From Dichomitus squalens LYAD-421 SS1 (Eukaryota; Basidiomycota; Agaricomycetes; Polyporales; Polyporaceae), in NCBI RefSeq assembly GCF_000275845.1, contig NW_006766905.1, positions 264,939 to 328,938 of the forward strand: a DNA stretch of 64,000 bases. The letters run 5' to 3'. Every line of letters starts with the position of its first letter. Position 1 is the stretch's first letter. This document shows positions 12,005 through 24,400 of the stretch, in pieces. The translations under genes were made by a program, and so were the position numbers. The notes below the pieces were generated by a model. That model had not been told where the DNA came from, did no database searches, and was given only the letters and a program-made list of their open reading frames with translations.

Positions 12005-13524
12005 ACATTGCAAACCACACGACGGAATGCGAAGGTAGACGGAATAGATTTTGGCTATCTAGATGTAGAGCAGTATTGTGTATGTACAGATAGGAGGTTG
12101 ACGGGTCCCGAGAGAGCTATTGAACCCTCGGCTTACTACCTCCGGTTGGTGGACAGTTGATTCAATACTTCGGAGTCAACAAATTTCGTGACGGTGCGAT
12201 GTGTGTTGTTTTGACAACACGATACATACATATCAAATGCCATCGTACAGAATCCCTGTTAATTTGCACGAAACATTAGACACTAAAAGGACGTGCCGCA
12301 GAAACACTGGAGTAGGGTGTATTTCGGTCAGTACTTTTTCGTTGCTCGGACATCCCGGACATACATTCCCCACGAGCAATCACAAAGGAGGGTACTCCGT
12401 TCATTCCAGTCCGTCAGTGAACCCGCATGCCGCCTCGTGGCTCAAGCGATGTTCCGGTTCTTTGGAACCCTGCTACGCCTACGCCACCGTTTCAGGGCTC
12501 ACCGCCAGACGTCAAGATTCCGACTACACTTTGCGAACTCCTGTGCGGTGCGGTAACAGGCCTGTCAAGTGCATGCGGTTAGAGGCTTCGCATTGACGGC
12601 CGGACCGCAGGGGGGTCGTATGCCGCGCATGCACGACAGCACCTCAGAGGATTGATGTCTGGAAGACGGTGGTCTTGGACTGAGTGAACCCATCCCTTCT
12701 AGACGGTTGCAGAGCCGCGGACAGCACGGCTATACAACTTGCCTGAAGGATGGAGGATGGTCATGGCGAAGGAGCCAAGGTTTAGGTACAGCGCATCATG
12801 AGCTTACCGACGGCAAACCCTGGGTAAGGCTGTCAAGCATTAACGTGGCGCACCCTACTCGGATCCTTATTTGAAGGGTTTGATCCGTAGCACAGGAAAG
12901 TGATACAAGTCTTGTCGTAGAAAACTCGAGATTGGACATTTTGGATGGGAGGGAGTACTCACCGTCGACAAGGCGCACAGCACCTTGTTCACCCACCATC
13001 TTCTCATACACATGCACAGGGAAAAGGGCCATACAGAATCGCGACAAGCAACAGGGAGGTGAGCCTATCCATGCTCTGGTGGGTGGTGTCTTCATTGGAC
13101 TGGTATCATCAACAGTACGGCTGACGGCAGACAGACACCGCTGAACAAGAGAGTACACATACAGTTAGTGTGGTGACGGGGAACAACTTGTGTGCAAGTG
13201 GCGTACGAAGCGACAGTCGTTATATGCTCCGTCCATGCCGCAACACCTGCCATGCTCGTTGCCTCCTCCAAGCATCCTCATGGTAATGCTGCGCCTTCGA
13301 TGCGCCTGCTGCTGCCCATGCCTTCAAAACGACGAGTGGTCCAGCGACGCCGGTCCCTTCCCACAGCCAAGCCAGCACTAGCAGAGAGGAGAGCTGGAAG
13401 ACACGGTGAGTAGCACGTTGCACGCGGTATCGGCGATGGGCAATATCTTGGCGATTTTGACACTCAAGGTGCTTATCCCTGGCCTTTCATGCGAAATAGC
13501 ATTTCTGAGTTGACATTGCCATAG
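12005..13524. other. Intergenic, no gene recognised
   Basis: May contain the first exon of the SH3 gene: a short open stretch at 13322-13404 ends at a good GTGAGT donor. The frame it would give does not match the downstream long exon, so I did not join them. Confidence 0.4.
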
Positions 13525-14979
13525 CGAACGCCCCTTCGGAGTCTCAATTGGATTTATCCTCTATTCGGGGAGGCTTGGTATTTCTTGAAATCTCTCCTCA
13601 TCGCGAACCTCGACGAGCAGCACCCGCCCGCACCGAACATCCTTCCCCCGACCGCGTCCGGGACCTCTCCCCACAGAGAAAAGCCCGTGCAAGGCATGGC
13701 CTCCGTCGTCGCGCAGGACACCGCCGGTATGTGTTCCGAGAGAATGGGCCGAGCGTCGAGCTTATTTTATTGTGCCCATCGCGCCCACATCTGCATCTGC
13801 CTTCCAGAACTGCGTCTGACGCTTCCGGTCGAAAGAGCGTCTACGTCTCCCTTCCCCTCACCAGGTTCGCCCTTCTACCCCCCGCCGCGCCTCGGTGCAC
13901 ACGAGTTCGCATCGCGCCCATCGTCCTCCAGGAGTAGCAACGGGACCCGCGACAGCTCGGACAACAAAGACAAGATGCCACTCACCGATGGTGCTATTAC
14001 ACCTACGGGTACGGTAGCCTCCAGCCCATCGCTTTCCGTAACCCTCAATGCCGCATCACCCACCACACCTACCCCAGGTTCCGCCTTCCAAGTCAAGACG
14101 CCCACGACGCAGATCACCATGCCTGAACCACCCTCAAACTCAGAGACACCCGTCTCGCTGAACGCGGCCGCAGCCGCTCTCACGAACAGCTCGAATCGTG
14201 ACTCGCTCACCTCCTCCCGCCCCGCGCCTCCTAGTCCCGCCGTCTCACGACGAGCTTCCGCAGCGCTATCACGCCATTCTTCCACCGCCCGCTCGCGCCG
14301 CCAGTCCAAGGGATCCTTCCTCCAAGCATCTCACGAACCTGAGCCATCCACATCCTCCACGAACACCGTGACCCCCACGCCATCCTCACTGCCCCGTCCC
14401 CACTCGCTCCTGTTCAAGATTCGTGACTTCGCGTTCCCGCCCTCGGATGACCGGCACACGGGCAGGGGCCCGGATGCCCCGCGCCCGAACCGGCCGCGGA
14501 AACGCTGGTCTACCTACTCGACCATGTCCCAGTCGTCCGTCGACTCGTCGCGTGCGGACGACGAAGAGGACGCCGGCCAGGGGGAGTGGGGCAAGTTCCC
14601 GTGGAACACCCTGAGCAGCCGGTTCTCGTGGGGCCAGCAGGAAGGCGGGGCCAGCCGACCGTCGCAGTCGGACCTCGATAACAACTTCAACGTGTCCTCC
14701 CCGACGGAGGAGCAGGACGACCCGTATGGCGACGAGTACGATGAGGGCGAGTACGAGTACGAGGACGCACAGGGCGGGGAGGAAGCCCTCGTTCCCGGGC
14801 TGTACCGCGCGTTGTACGCGTTCGAGCCAGAGGGTACGGCGGAGATGGCGCTCGAGGAGGAGCAGATCGTGCACGTGGTTGGGCGCGGTGGGGGCGTCGG
14901 CTGGGCGGTTGTCGAGCGAGAGGGTGGAGGGCACGCGCTTGTGCCCGAGAGCTATCTCGAGCTCGTCGAGGCGGACTAG
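13525..14979 (+). CDS. Disordered SH3-domain protein (5' end unresolved)
   Basis: A long open exon codes for a Ser/Thr/Pro-rich disordered region, an acidic Glu/Tyr stretch near 14703-14790, and a C-terminal SH3 domain. The SH3 reads ALYAFEPEGTAEMALEEEQI, then VGWAVVE and ALVPESYLELV. This keeps the ALYxF start, the conserved Trp and the ALxPxxY end that bind proline-rich ligands. A likely intron at about 13726-13864 (GTATGT donor, 138-139 bases) lies in an open frame, so it could be retained. The frame is open from 13525, just after a possible TAG acceptor, and has no ATG near there, so the first coding exon is missing from this model. The role is probably scaffolding, perhaps at the cortex; this is inference from the SH3 alone. 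Confidence 0.7.
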   Translation, partial: RTPLRSLNWIYPLFGEAWYFLKSLLIANLDEQHPPAPNILPPTASGTSPHREKPVQGMASVVAQDTAGMCSERMGRASSLFYCAHRAHICICLPELRLTLPVERASTSPFPSPGSPFYPPPRLGAHEFASRPSSSRSSNGTRDSSDNKDKMPLTDGAITPTGTVASSPSLSVTLNAASPTTPTPGSAFQVKTPTTQITMPEPPSNSETPVSLNAAAAALTNSSNRDSLTSSRPAPPSPAVSRRASAALSRHSSTARSRRQSKGSFLQASHEPEPSTSSTNTVTPTPSSLPRPHSLLFKIRDFAFPPSDDRHTGRGPDAPRPNRPRKRWSTYSTMSQSSVDSSRADDEEDAGQGEWGKFPWNTLSSRFSWGQQEGGASRPSQSDLDNNFNVSSPTEEQDDPYGDEYDEGEYEYEDAQGGEEALVPGLYRALYAFEPEGTAEMALEEEQIVHVVGRGGGVGWAVVEREGGGHALVPESYLELVEAD

Positions 14980-17757
14980 GCCTAAGGGGGCGGAGAGCAA
15001 CGGGTGTGGGAGGAGAGCGACGGCGGGTGAGCGCTGTGGTCAAGGCGTTGCTGCGTTGCGATATATGTACTTCCTGCCCTTCCGCGCAGGCGCGGCGGCT
15101 GTATATCAAATCCTCCCCCCCAAGCACCCCGGTACTACGACTAGGTCGCTCCCCCGGATCCTCGCGTTTCCTAGGCCGCCCTCCATCATGATGAAATGTG
15201 ATCAATGATACGACCTTCCCCTTCCTCGCGATCGCAATACGTACCTGTGTTCCATCGTCGTAGAAGTTGCATGCGTGTGCACATACGTGTTATCTATACT
15301 GTACGTCTCTTTACATCTGTGTTACCTACGACTCAATCACTGTCACATCGTTCACTCAAGTTACATATTATGTATATCCCGTGCAACATCTCCGAATCCG
15401 AGGATATTGGCAGGTTACTCAATGCTGCTATTACAGTCTTCACCTTGTTCATACCTTGTAGCCATGCTCCCGCCACCGGATGTGTACGGCTACCTGCGTC
15501 ACAGAATGACTACACGAGCGACACCAATATTGGTGGCACCGAGGACGCACCCAGAAGACGAACGTGTGTGCAGGAGAGGGGTGCCGAGCAAGACTTACTA
15601 CCATCTATCGCGAAGGACCGGTTCCTGAAAGCCTGGGATCAGCGTAACAGGGTAGGCAACTAAAAAGGCCACACAGTCCACCCATACGTAGTAAGGGGGC
15701 TGTAGGGTATGACGTTCCAGTTCGCAAGACAAAGCTGAGTCGGGAATGGCTCCGGAGTATGCGCATGGAATGATAGGCTCACAACGATGTGCGACAACTC
15801 CGCTGCCAGTGCACACGATAGATAGCCTGTAGCGGGCCGTGTTTAACCAAGAGTGCTCGTAGCACGGGTCAATAGCAGCAGTTACGATCTCAAGGATGGC
15901 ATGCCTGTACAATTCACTGGTCAAGCTGATCACTTACCCCAGGAGTTCCCAGTGCATGGAGCGGCGGACTCACCGCAGACCCGCTCGTGGTGATCAATGG
16001 AGGCACGGAAAACAGCTTCGCACGACAATGCTTGACTATACGCAGGAAACGTCTCTATTGCTCGCGTCACGACACGGTGCCGCTCCGAATCCGACAGCAC
16101 CAAAACATGATATGCCCGTCATGTAGAGCCAGTGAGGTGATGATAGCTCCACGCAAATTTCCATGAGAGGTGATCATAGGGTATTCTGCGAGGTGTAGGG
16201 GTGATCGACAGAGGCAGTGGAGGACCGGCAAGGGCAAATGCTTGCTGACGATGCTGCCTACTTCTTAGCAGTCTTCTTGCTCTCTACGAACAACACCCTA
16301 CTTTTCACTATACGTACAGGTTAAGGTTAGGTATGGAACTAGATGCACGGAATAGGTTTGCGCACCTCGAGGATCGTACTTCACTGCCGCCAATCTAGGA
16401 CCCAGCCGGAGCCTCTGCGTTGTATAGAAATAGCCCGTCTGGGCGGTGGAGACCATCCGAACAATGAGGGTCCTACGTAGAGGAGCATTCGTCTATGTCT
16501 GAACTGTATGGAGACTGTCTTTCGCTTGGAGCCACTCACCTTGCCTTGGATTTCGCTGCCATCACCAACGTCGAGGATCAGTGCAGGGGCAGCAAACGCC
16601 TGTCTCTTCCGATTGCAGAGATGCTGCACACGTGGCCGTCACATGGCTGAAAGCCACGGAGAACGAGTTTGCCGCCCAGCTTGCGACGACACAACGGTGC
16701 TAGCACTATTTGGGTTGCTCGTGGCCTATGTCCGGGACAGACCCCCGATTTACGCTTTCTGATACGTCAATTTGGATGCCGCAGAGCCAAAGATACGTAG
16801 CTGAAGTATGGTGGAAGATAGCCCCCATATAGGACGGTTACCACAGCTGCCGCACAATCAGCCATGGGGTCGCTCGACTAGAAGTTCTGCATAGCCTCGG
16901 AAGGTGAGTCTCTGACTCTTCTGAGTGAGAGAGCTTCCTTCCACCAATCAATGTGGCACGAAGGATTCACGATTGATGGTGAGTAACGAGTCATCCTCCT
17001 ATCGTTGACACAGTTTAAAATCTCTGGCTCATCCTACCACGGTCTACCAGGCAGACATCCGCATGAACGTCGTCTCGAGTTTCCCCCAACACGAGCGAAC
17101 TACCCAGTGGGTACTCACGGGGTTTGAGACCTGAGGGCCCGCACAGCGGTGTTTCACACGAACGAGAATGGCCCTGATCCGCTGCCTGCGATCGGAGACT
17201 TCTATGCGCAGATGGTCGGCAAGACGAGCCACGCGTCGGACTCGAAATACTGACTTGCGCGCGAAGTCTTACCTTCCGTGCAGGAAGTGAAACACCTAGT
17301 GCAACATCTCCTCCTGCCGCACAAACATCCCTTCGCGATCTACAATGACCATATCAGATGGGAGCACTCTCACGTCGATGTCACAAGCCCATGCTCCCCT
17401 AGCCCTCTCGGTGCTCTATCTTCCGAGATGCGCTTGATGGAATGATCTGAGGGGTACTGGCGTTGGACACGCCATATATACTCCGTACGTCGCCGCTCTC
17501 CTGCTCCGTCTATTACTGCGTAACGCATGCTACGCACTAAATTTGGCCAGGGCTAGATCTCTTCCATGGGAGCAACGACCTACAACCACTTCCACTTCCA
17601 TTCACAGGACATCTATCACACCAAGGACTAGTGCTGCCGACGGCCACACGGGGGACCGCGAGCTTCCTGCGGCCTGTCTGCTCGTCCCTTCCCATCTGTA
17701 AGGTCATGATCGTTGGTTCGACGGCCGCTGGTTGAGCCTTGGCTTCTCGAAACATCG
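14980..17757. other. Intergenic, no gene recognised
   Basis: Nearly 2.8 kb with stop-rich frames. Several GTGAGT-like donors are present, but no assembled exon shows a known motif. It could hold decayed genes or non-coding transcripts. Confidence 0.45.
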
Positions 17758-17764
17758 TATAAAA
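17758..17764 (+). promoter_or_regulatory. TATA box of GH79 gene
   Basis: TATAAAA 54-60 bases upstream of the start codon at 17818. Confidence 0.5.
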
Positions 17765-17817
17765 TGCGTGGTACCTGTTCATGCTGCTGCTCAGGCCACC
17801 CACCTTGCTGTATTACG

Positions 17818-19571
17818 ATGACGCGCATCAACGCTCTGCTAGCTGCCATCGCCCTCACACTTCCCTTTTCCAGCTTGGTGGGGGCAGTGAACGTCACCGT
17901 TCCGTTCTCCGCGCCTTCAGGAGCGCAAACCCTCTCGCCAACACTTCTCTCGTTCTCTATAGAGCAAGATAACTGGCCTGACTGGGTCGGCACTAACTCA
18001 CCAAACAACTTTACGACTGCCGCGCTCCAGAATTTCGCTGCTCTCACTGGTACGCCGCCCAACATCCGCGTCGGTGCCAACTCGGAAGACAAAACTACCT
18101 GGTCGCCGACCGTCACGATTAACGTCGACCAATTCCCTCCACCGAACAGCATCACTCCGTTTCCTGAGGCTAGCAGTATCACTGTCGGCGATGGGTTCTA
18201 TCAGCTCTCTCGTTTCCTCCCACGCGGGACACACATGACGTGGGGGATCAACTTCGGTGCCAATAACGCGACGAACGCTGTCAACATGGCCAAGTCGATT
18301 TTCCGCGCATTCCAGAACGCTGCTGTCATCGCGTCCGGAGTAGTGCTTGACCGCCTCGAGGTGGGGAACGAGGCCGATCTATACCTAAACAACGGACTGC
18401 GGACGGGCACATGGACTGTCAATACGTACGTCTCGGACTGGGAATCCATCGCAGGCCCCGTCGTACAAGCCGTTGGAATCACGGACGCAACTGGACCCGT
18501 CACACTGCAAGGCGCCTCGTTCGCGAACCAAGGGTTCACACCGAGCGAACTGTTCAACCTCGGCATTCTCGGCAGCACCCCTGGCAAGGCGATCTCTGTG
18601 TGAGTGTTTTTCCTTTCTCGACATGCTCGTCCATCACGCGGATAGGTACTAAACTGAGCTCCATTTGCAGGATCTCGCAGCACCACTACTCGGCAGCGTT
18701 CTGCAACGGCGGCAACTTCCCGCTCGTGTCGTTCCTGAGCAAGAGTGCCGTTCGTGGAAATCTGTCGGTCTTCACTGACGACATCTCTGCCACGCATGCG
18801 CAGGGGCTGCCGTATATTCTTGGGTATGGCAGCATGTCTTAGTCCTCGTGTCAGTAGTAAACACTAACGAAGGTGGACACTTGCGCAGTGAGACAAACAG
18901 CATTGCGTGCCATGGCGCGCCAGGCGTCAGCAACACGGCCGGCATCGCTCTTTGGGTGGTGGATTACACGCTCCATGCCTCGACGTTGGGCATCAAGCAG
19001 GCATTTTTCCATGAAGGAGTCGGATACAAGTATGACTTCGTGAGTGCCTAAGATCGCTTCGTGTTGCTTCCCCCTCAATACGAAACTCCAACAGTTTCAG
19101 CCTATCAGTCTAAATCGTTCCATTGTCGACGGTTCACCGGTCGACCCACCCGCTCTGCCTCACGTCCAACCGGCATACTATGGCGGCATTCTCATCGACA
19201 CCCTCATCGGCTCCACTGGTTCCTCCCAGATCGTCGAGCTGACCGTGGACGACTCGAATACGTCCGGCTTCGCTGTATTCGAGTCTGGGCAGCTCGTCCG
19301 TGCTGTGTTCATCAACCTCAATTCCTGGTTGACCACGAGCACCGGAACGCGGCCGTCAGTGCACATCGATTTCGGGGGTCTGACAGGGAGCGCTACCGCG
19401 AGGCGGCTGGTCATCCAGCATGCGGATGATACGTCGAACGTGACCTTCGCGGGGCAAAGCTTCGAGACCCCGGGAAACCCCTTGCCTGTGGGGGAGGTGG
19501 TGACAGAGGATGTGGTCTTGAGCGAGGGCTTGGACTTGAGGTCGACGGAGGCGGTCTTGGTCGATTTCTAA
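17818..19571 (+). CDS. Secreted GH79 beta-glucuronidase-like glycoside hydrolase
   Basis: Secreted retaining glycosidase, expected to remove glucuronic acid (possibly 4-O-methylated) from glycans such as arabinogalactan. Four exons: 17818-18599, 18671-18823, 18889-19039 and 19095-19571. The signal peptide is MTRINALLAAIALTLPFSSL. The catalytic domain contains NIRVGANSEDKTTW, THMTWGINFGANN and LDRLEVGNEADLY, where the Glu (codon 18370) is the expected acid/base. GETNSIACHG holds the expected nucleophile Glu, codon 18890-18892, made only after splicing. A beta-rich C-terminal domain (from FQPISLNRS to AVLVDF) matches the GH79 C-terminal type. Total about 520 residues, full length. The earlier in-frame codons upstream of 17818 would bury the signal peptide, so I chose this start. 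The exact substrate cannot be read from sequence. Confidence 0.88.
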
Positions 19572-20228
19572 GATTGGTGACGAATACCGCTGCACCGTTT
19601 CGATTATGGTACAAGTTGTTCGATGTGACGCGAGCCAGAGTGAACTCTCGTCTCTGGGACGGTATGGGGGCCTTGTATCGTGTACAGTACTAACCACTCT
19701 GGCATAGCAATGTTTTCAGCAACTTTCTGTACTGGAGCTATGAGAACACTCCGAGAACGCAGCCCCAGTGCTTGCCGCTGAAGACTGTCGCGAATCCACG
19801 GTCACGAGACAGGACACGCACGTTTTCGCGTGCCAGTGGTCGCAAGGTGAAAACGAACTTCTCAGTTTGTCACGGGCCGAAGACTGTCCATGGTACATTG
19901 TCCAGCCGCACTTGAAGCCAAGTAGAATATGTCCTCTCGGTTTAGAGTTATCTCGCACGTTGAACACTCGAAAGATGAAGGGCCGTGCACTGACACCAAA
20001 GCACGGGACGCCACACCCACCCAGATGCAAACAAAGGTACGAGCAATTGTACCAGACCTTCCAGTGCGATTTGAGTAAAGTGCGTCTTGTAGGAGGATGA
20101 TCAGGATTACAGCCCTGGGGCCACCAACATACGATCGGAGCTGGATCAACATGTCCCTGGTAGAGTCGTATCGTCAATGCCGATCAAGAAGATTGAACGC
20201 GAAAGCGATAGACGACGCTGCGACTCCA
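19572..20228. other. Intergenic, no gene recognised
   Basis: Lies between the GH79 gene and the broken DUF6697 copy. The expected N-terminal exon of that copy is not recognisable here. Confidence 0.45.
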
Positions 20229-21323
20229 CTAGCCCAAATTCAAGGTCAAGGAGGAGATGCTGCTCAGTGACGAGTTCCTTCTCGACGCTCTCACTTGGGA
20301 GGGTCTCAATCACCGGTATCCCGTCCCTCTGCCAGAAGGGGTCGCAGAGTTCGGGCTGTCGCGCAAGTACATCTGCAGTCTCTACGGCGGATGTCGTCGA
20401 GGGACATTCATCAAGCCCGGCGACGAATGGCTGGGGTGGCACGGGCTCGACGACTGGGTGTACCTCACTATGGAGTTTGCTCCTCACGCTCCCACAAAGC
20501 CAGGACGTTCTGGTCTGTTCTTCGCGTGCAACCGGGCGACGGAGACGTGGCCTCCTGAGATCAACAAGCCACGCAGACTCTTTGTCCGCCTTGCACATTC
20601 TCAATGGGTTTACATGGGACAATACCGGATGGCGCCGGGCCTGTCACTCACCGCAGACGCGTGGAAACAACAAAAGGATCAAGTACGTATCGGTTTTCAT
20701 TGGCCAGCATAACAGGTGGCTAACCTTGATTGGGATCGCTGTGACCAGGTTCGCCGCACCTGGACGAGGAGCATCCTCCATAAACAATGGGGATTTCAGA
20801 ACCTCGCAAGGATCTGGATCCGCAAGGAGAAGGGCGTTGACTAAAGATCACCGAAGAAGACATGGAAGAAGCGAGGGCGTTGGCCAAGCATATACGGAGC
20901 GTCGTGACTGAAGAGGACATGAGTGATGCTTTTGACTGTGGTGAGGAGGTACGCCCAGACGTCATGACCATGGTCCCTCTGTACCGCTCGCTCTGACGAA
21001 GTGTCTAGGAGATGGGAACGTACACTATGACATGCGTTGGCTACGACGCAGGGTTCTTGAACACTCTAGTGCGCAACGCACATAACTACGTTGAGGAGAG
21101 AAAGACATCCGAAAACCTGGAGAAACGTGTTACGAAGAACGGCAAGGAGAATACGAGCAAGAGGCGGAAACCGAAGAACATAGAGCCAGAATCCGATGGA
21201 GATCATGCAAGTAGCCTAGTCTTGAGTGCCGAGGAAGAATATGCGGACGACAAGCCTCCTGACGATACGCAGTCGCGATCCTCAGGGCGACCAGCGAGGA
21301 GCAAACGTCGGAGGATGACTTGA
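20229..21323 (+). pseudogene. DUF6697-type protein, copy 3 (frameshifted, N-terminus missing)
   Basis: The core reads VKEEMLLSDEFLLDALTWEG, YICSLYGG, WHGLDDWVYLTMEFAPHAP, RSGLFFACN and QWVYMGQYRMAPGLSL, ending at a GTACGT donor near 20682. The next exon starts VRRTWTRSILHKQWG and continues IRKEKGVD, where a TAA interrupts the frame at about 20841. The family sequence then resumes one base out of frame (KITEEDMEEARALAKHI ... FDCGEE). The last exon (EMGTYTMTCVGYDAGFLNTL) ends in an acidic region and a basic tail (GRPARSKRRRMT), stop 21321-21323. The single-base lesion could be a sequencing error, but the N-terminal exons seen in copies 1 and 2 are also absent. I therefore call it a probable pseudogene. 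Confidence 0.6.
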
Positions 21324-24300
21324 TTGCTTCCTGTAGGGCCACTGCCATATCTGTCAATAATAAGACTATGGGACACCTGATTATAGCCCGTCCGTCATCT
21401 CAATATACTTCGTGGCCATATGGTTGCCAAGAAGTGAGAGTTCTCGAGATCCATGAGAGAGAACAACCTGCACAGCGGCCGCGTGCTGCTGCGGCCGAGT
21501 ACACAGCGCAAAGTGCGCGGCAAATACCGAGAAAAACACATGGACGCCGCGTATGGGGCGATGAAGCACGCGAGGACCACGCGATGCATGCATGTCGAGT
21601 GCACTCTGATAATTGGTTCAAGTACTGCCGCTGTTGACCTCGACAGCCTTGATCTTGGGTGGGCCTCGATCGTGTAATACAGCATGGGGTCGGCTTCTTC
21701 TCCATTCCTTTCGCATCGTGGGGTTCTCGTGGTGCTACGGTGCAGGAAACTATCCACGTATGTCCATACGTTCTCGTTCGCCCCTCATGTCGTACTTCAG
21801 TATCCGGGGAATGAAGTTCAGTCCTCGAGGGCTTGGCGGTGTGCGTACAGCGAGAGGATGAAGTGAGTCGCTGCATGAGCGTGTCTCGAGACACTCACGC
21901 TTGCGCTCAGACGGTCCTGTATGGGATGGGCCTGTTTCCGATATCTGTTCAAACCTCAGCCCGTGAGACTCTTGCCGCCTTACAGAAGAGATGCCCACCG
22001 ATAACTCCTGAATATCAATATGCTTGTTAACTGACTCGCTGTCCACCTTAACACAATGTCAACGTAGGAAGCGCATGCATGCACCCCTCTATCGAAGGTG
22101 TCGACAAGCACTCACATCCTCTCCGATGGCGGCATCTATTCGATCATATTGGAGAGAAGTCAGATGTGCGCACAGGTGGTCTCCGATGTCACCGAAGCCA
22201 GCTTCGCCTCACGCGACACCTGCTCCTGGTTTCTCGGCATTTGTAGTTAATCGCTAGTGCTGGCGATGCGATTGCACGCAGGGAATGACACGAAGTGCAT
22301 GCTCCACCTTACGCCGAACCAGTCCAAGTTGCCGCATAGTATGTACTGTCATGAACAGGATCAGATATATCTGTTTCCAACGCGTCTTAATGTTATGTGC
22401 TTACCGCGTGCTTAGGAAGGGATCGAGCCATGCCTTTGACGTCGTCCCTGCTTGCCGTGCGTAGTAGATTGTACGTGCACTCGATCGCTGCCCTGGGCAA
22501 AGAGATCAGAACCCATACAGGTGAACTGAGCAAGCGCGGGCATATTGGCAGCGCCGCAGAACACAAGTATCGCTACATCCGCAAATTACGCTCGAGTGAA
22601 AGCATACGGGCGTGCGACTGCTAGGCTAACGTTGTTCTATGATCGAGCACGGAGATGAGATGCAAGTCCACACCCTTATCACATGCTGGGAAGCATTCTT
22701 GCGATCTTCTCGAAACAGCTCGCTCCCGTTGCCCGTTCGCCCTGTAACCAGCCCTTCCGTAGCCCACCACCGCGATCCATGGTGAGTACGACATCATGAC
22801 CAAAGGACACCGTCTACATGAGTGCATGCGATGAACGCTGCTGATTTGCGGTACCCTGGCCGCATGTCGATCGTTTCCGGATCAAGCGCGAACAGCTACA
22901 TCCCGTGCACAAAATGTACGCTCCAGAGATGACGACGTACCACCATCACCCATCGCGCACTCTCCAAGAGGCCGCGCGTTGTCCGATGCGGTGTCGTTTG
23001 GTTTGCCGCAGGCCACGGGTCGATGTCACTGACAATCTGCTCCCATAACCTTGGGTGACGTTGACGGGTCATTTCCAGCGCACCCCGCGTGTGCACGAAG
23101 GACGTGTGCCCTTCGAGTGACCCGAGATTGTGATTCCTACGAATAACATGGTGCGATTAGGGAACTCAAGTTCTGAACAGTCGTTAACAATCTCGCGCGT
23201 TGGGTGCTTGTTGAAATTTTGCTATCAACGCGTCGTTGTCGGTCGTCGCCCGACAGGATCTTACGCGTATTTATACTGACCCACGTGTGCCTGGACATTT
23301 CATGTAATCTGTCCCCTCGGTCGCCTGTAGACCGTCCATCGATATCCATCATCGTGAGCTGTCAATGTGTCAATGACTCGAGTCACTTGAGTCAGAAACG
23401 CACCTGCGGTGGGCAGCGCACGCGCGGGATCCTCTCGATGGCGTTCGTTCGTCATTGTCTATCTTGTGATATCATGCTCGCGAATGCTTCTGAGGAACTA
23501 AATGCAGCTGCTGAGATGAATGGCGAAGCAATGTGTGCTGGAGCGGCCTGGGAGCCAGGCGGGGGCGCAGAGTGGCGGAAGCGCTGAAGCGTGGCAGAGC
23601 GCGCGGCGCACGGCTGTCGCTTACGCTCGACCACGACCACCAACACCGGCTTTTGGGCTTCCTCGTCGAATCGAACGTCTCGGCAGAGGAGCGGACATGA
23701 CCGCAAGAACTGGTGCAGGGCACGGCGCTCGCATGAGCTGATTATGGGACCGGTCCGAAGGGCTGCGAACGGCGGTAATCAGCCTCGAGGCAACCACGAC
23801 TTGCCATACAGGGCCACTCACCACATTGTGTAGCAGGTCGACGTCCTTGTACCCGCACACTCGCCCGCCACGTTGGAAACGCGAGTACAATGGATCGCCT
23901 CCTATGAAGGTGCGATCTCTTATGCTCCGCACGTCTATCCTTTCCGACGTGTCATCTCTCTCATCCCCCGTCTAGTGACTTTGGCCTCCCAGAACCCCTC
24001 CGTAGATTATGTCCAGTCTATCGCCTCAGCGCAGCCGGATAGTAGCTCAGTCTCCTCCCGGACAGCAAGGTTAGTCATCGTTCAGCTTCTCACATCGCCC
24101 TTTGTTCTTCGCATGGTGTCGCTTCGCCGGCCTCTCACTTCACCGTGCTTCATTTCTCTTTGTAGTCGGTGCGGTAACCTATCATCGATCTTGTCACGGC
24201 TGAGCGCACCGGGGCGGGATCGCCAACTCTCGAAACAACGAGCCATTGTTTATTATGTGCGCTTGACGTCTGACGGGTTAGGCTATCAACCGTTTTGTCG

Positions 24301-24400
24301 TATTTGAGCCCGGAATCGACTTCTTTACGCCAGCACGCTTCTTTCTCCTCCTGCGTTCCCACCCAAGCTTATCAGTCCACTCTCCGCCACAGCAGGTCCA
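21324..24400. other. Intergenic, no gene recognised
   Basis: About 3 kb with only short open frames. The final 300 bases are pyrimidine-rich and probably form the 5' region of the gene at 24401. Confidence 0.45.

Noticed and set aside
13322..13404. Upstream exon of the SH3 gene (MPSKRRVVQRRRS)
   Set aside because: It ends at a good donor, but the frame it delivers at the 13524 acceptor is not that of the long SH3 exon.
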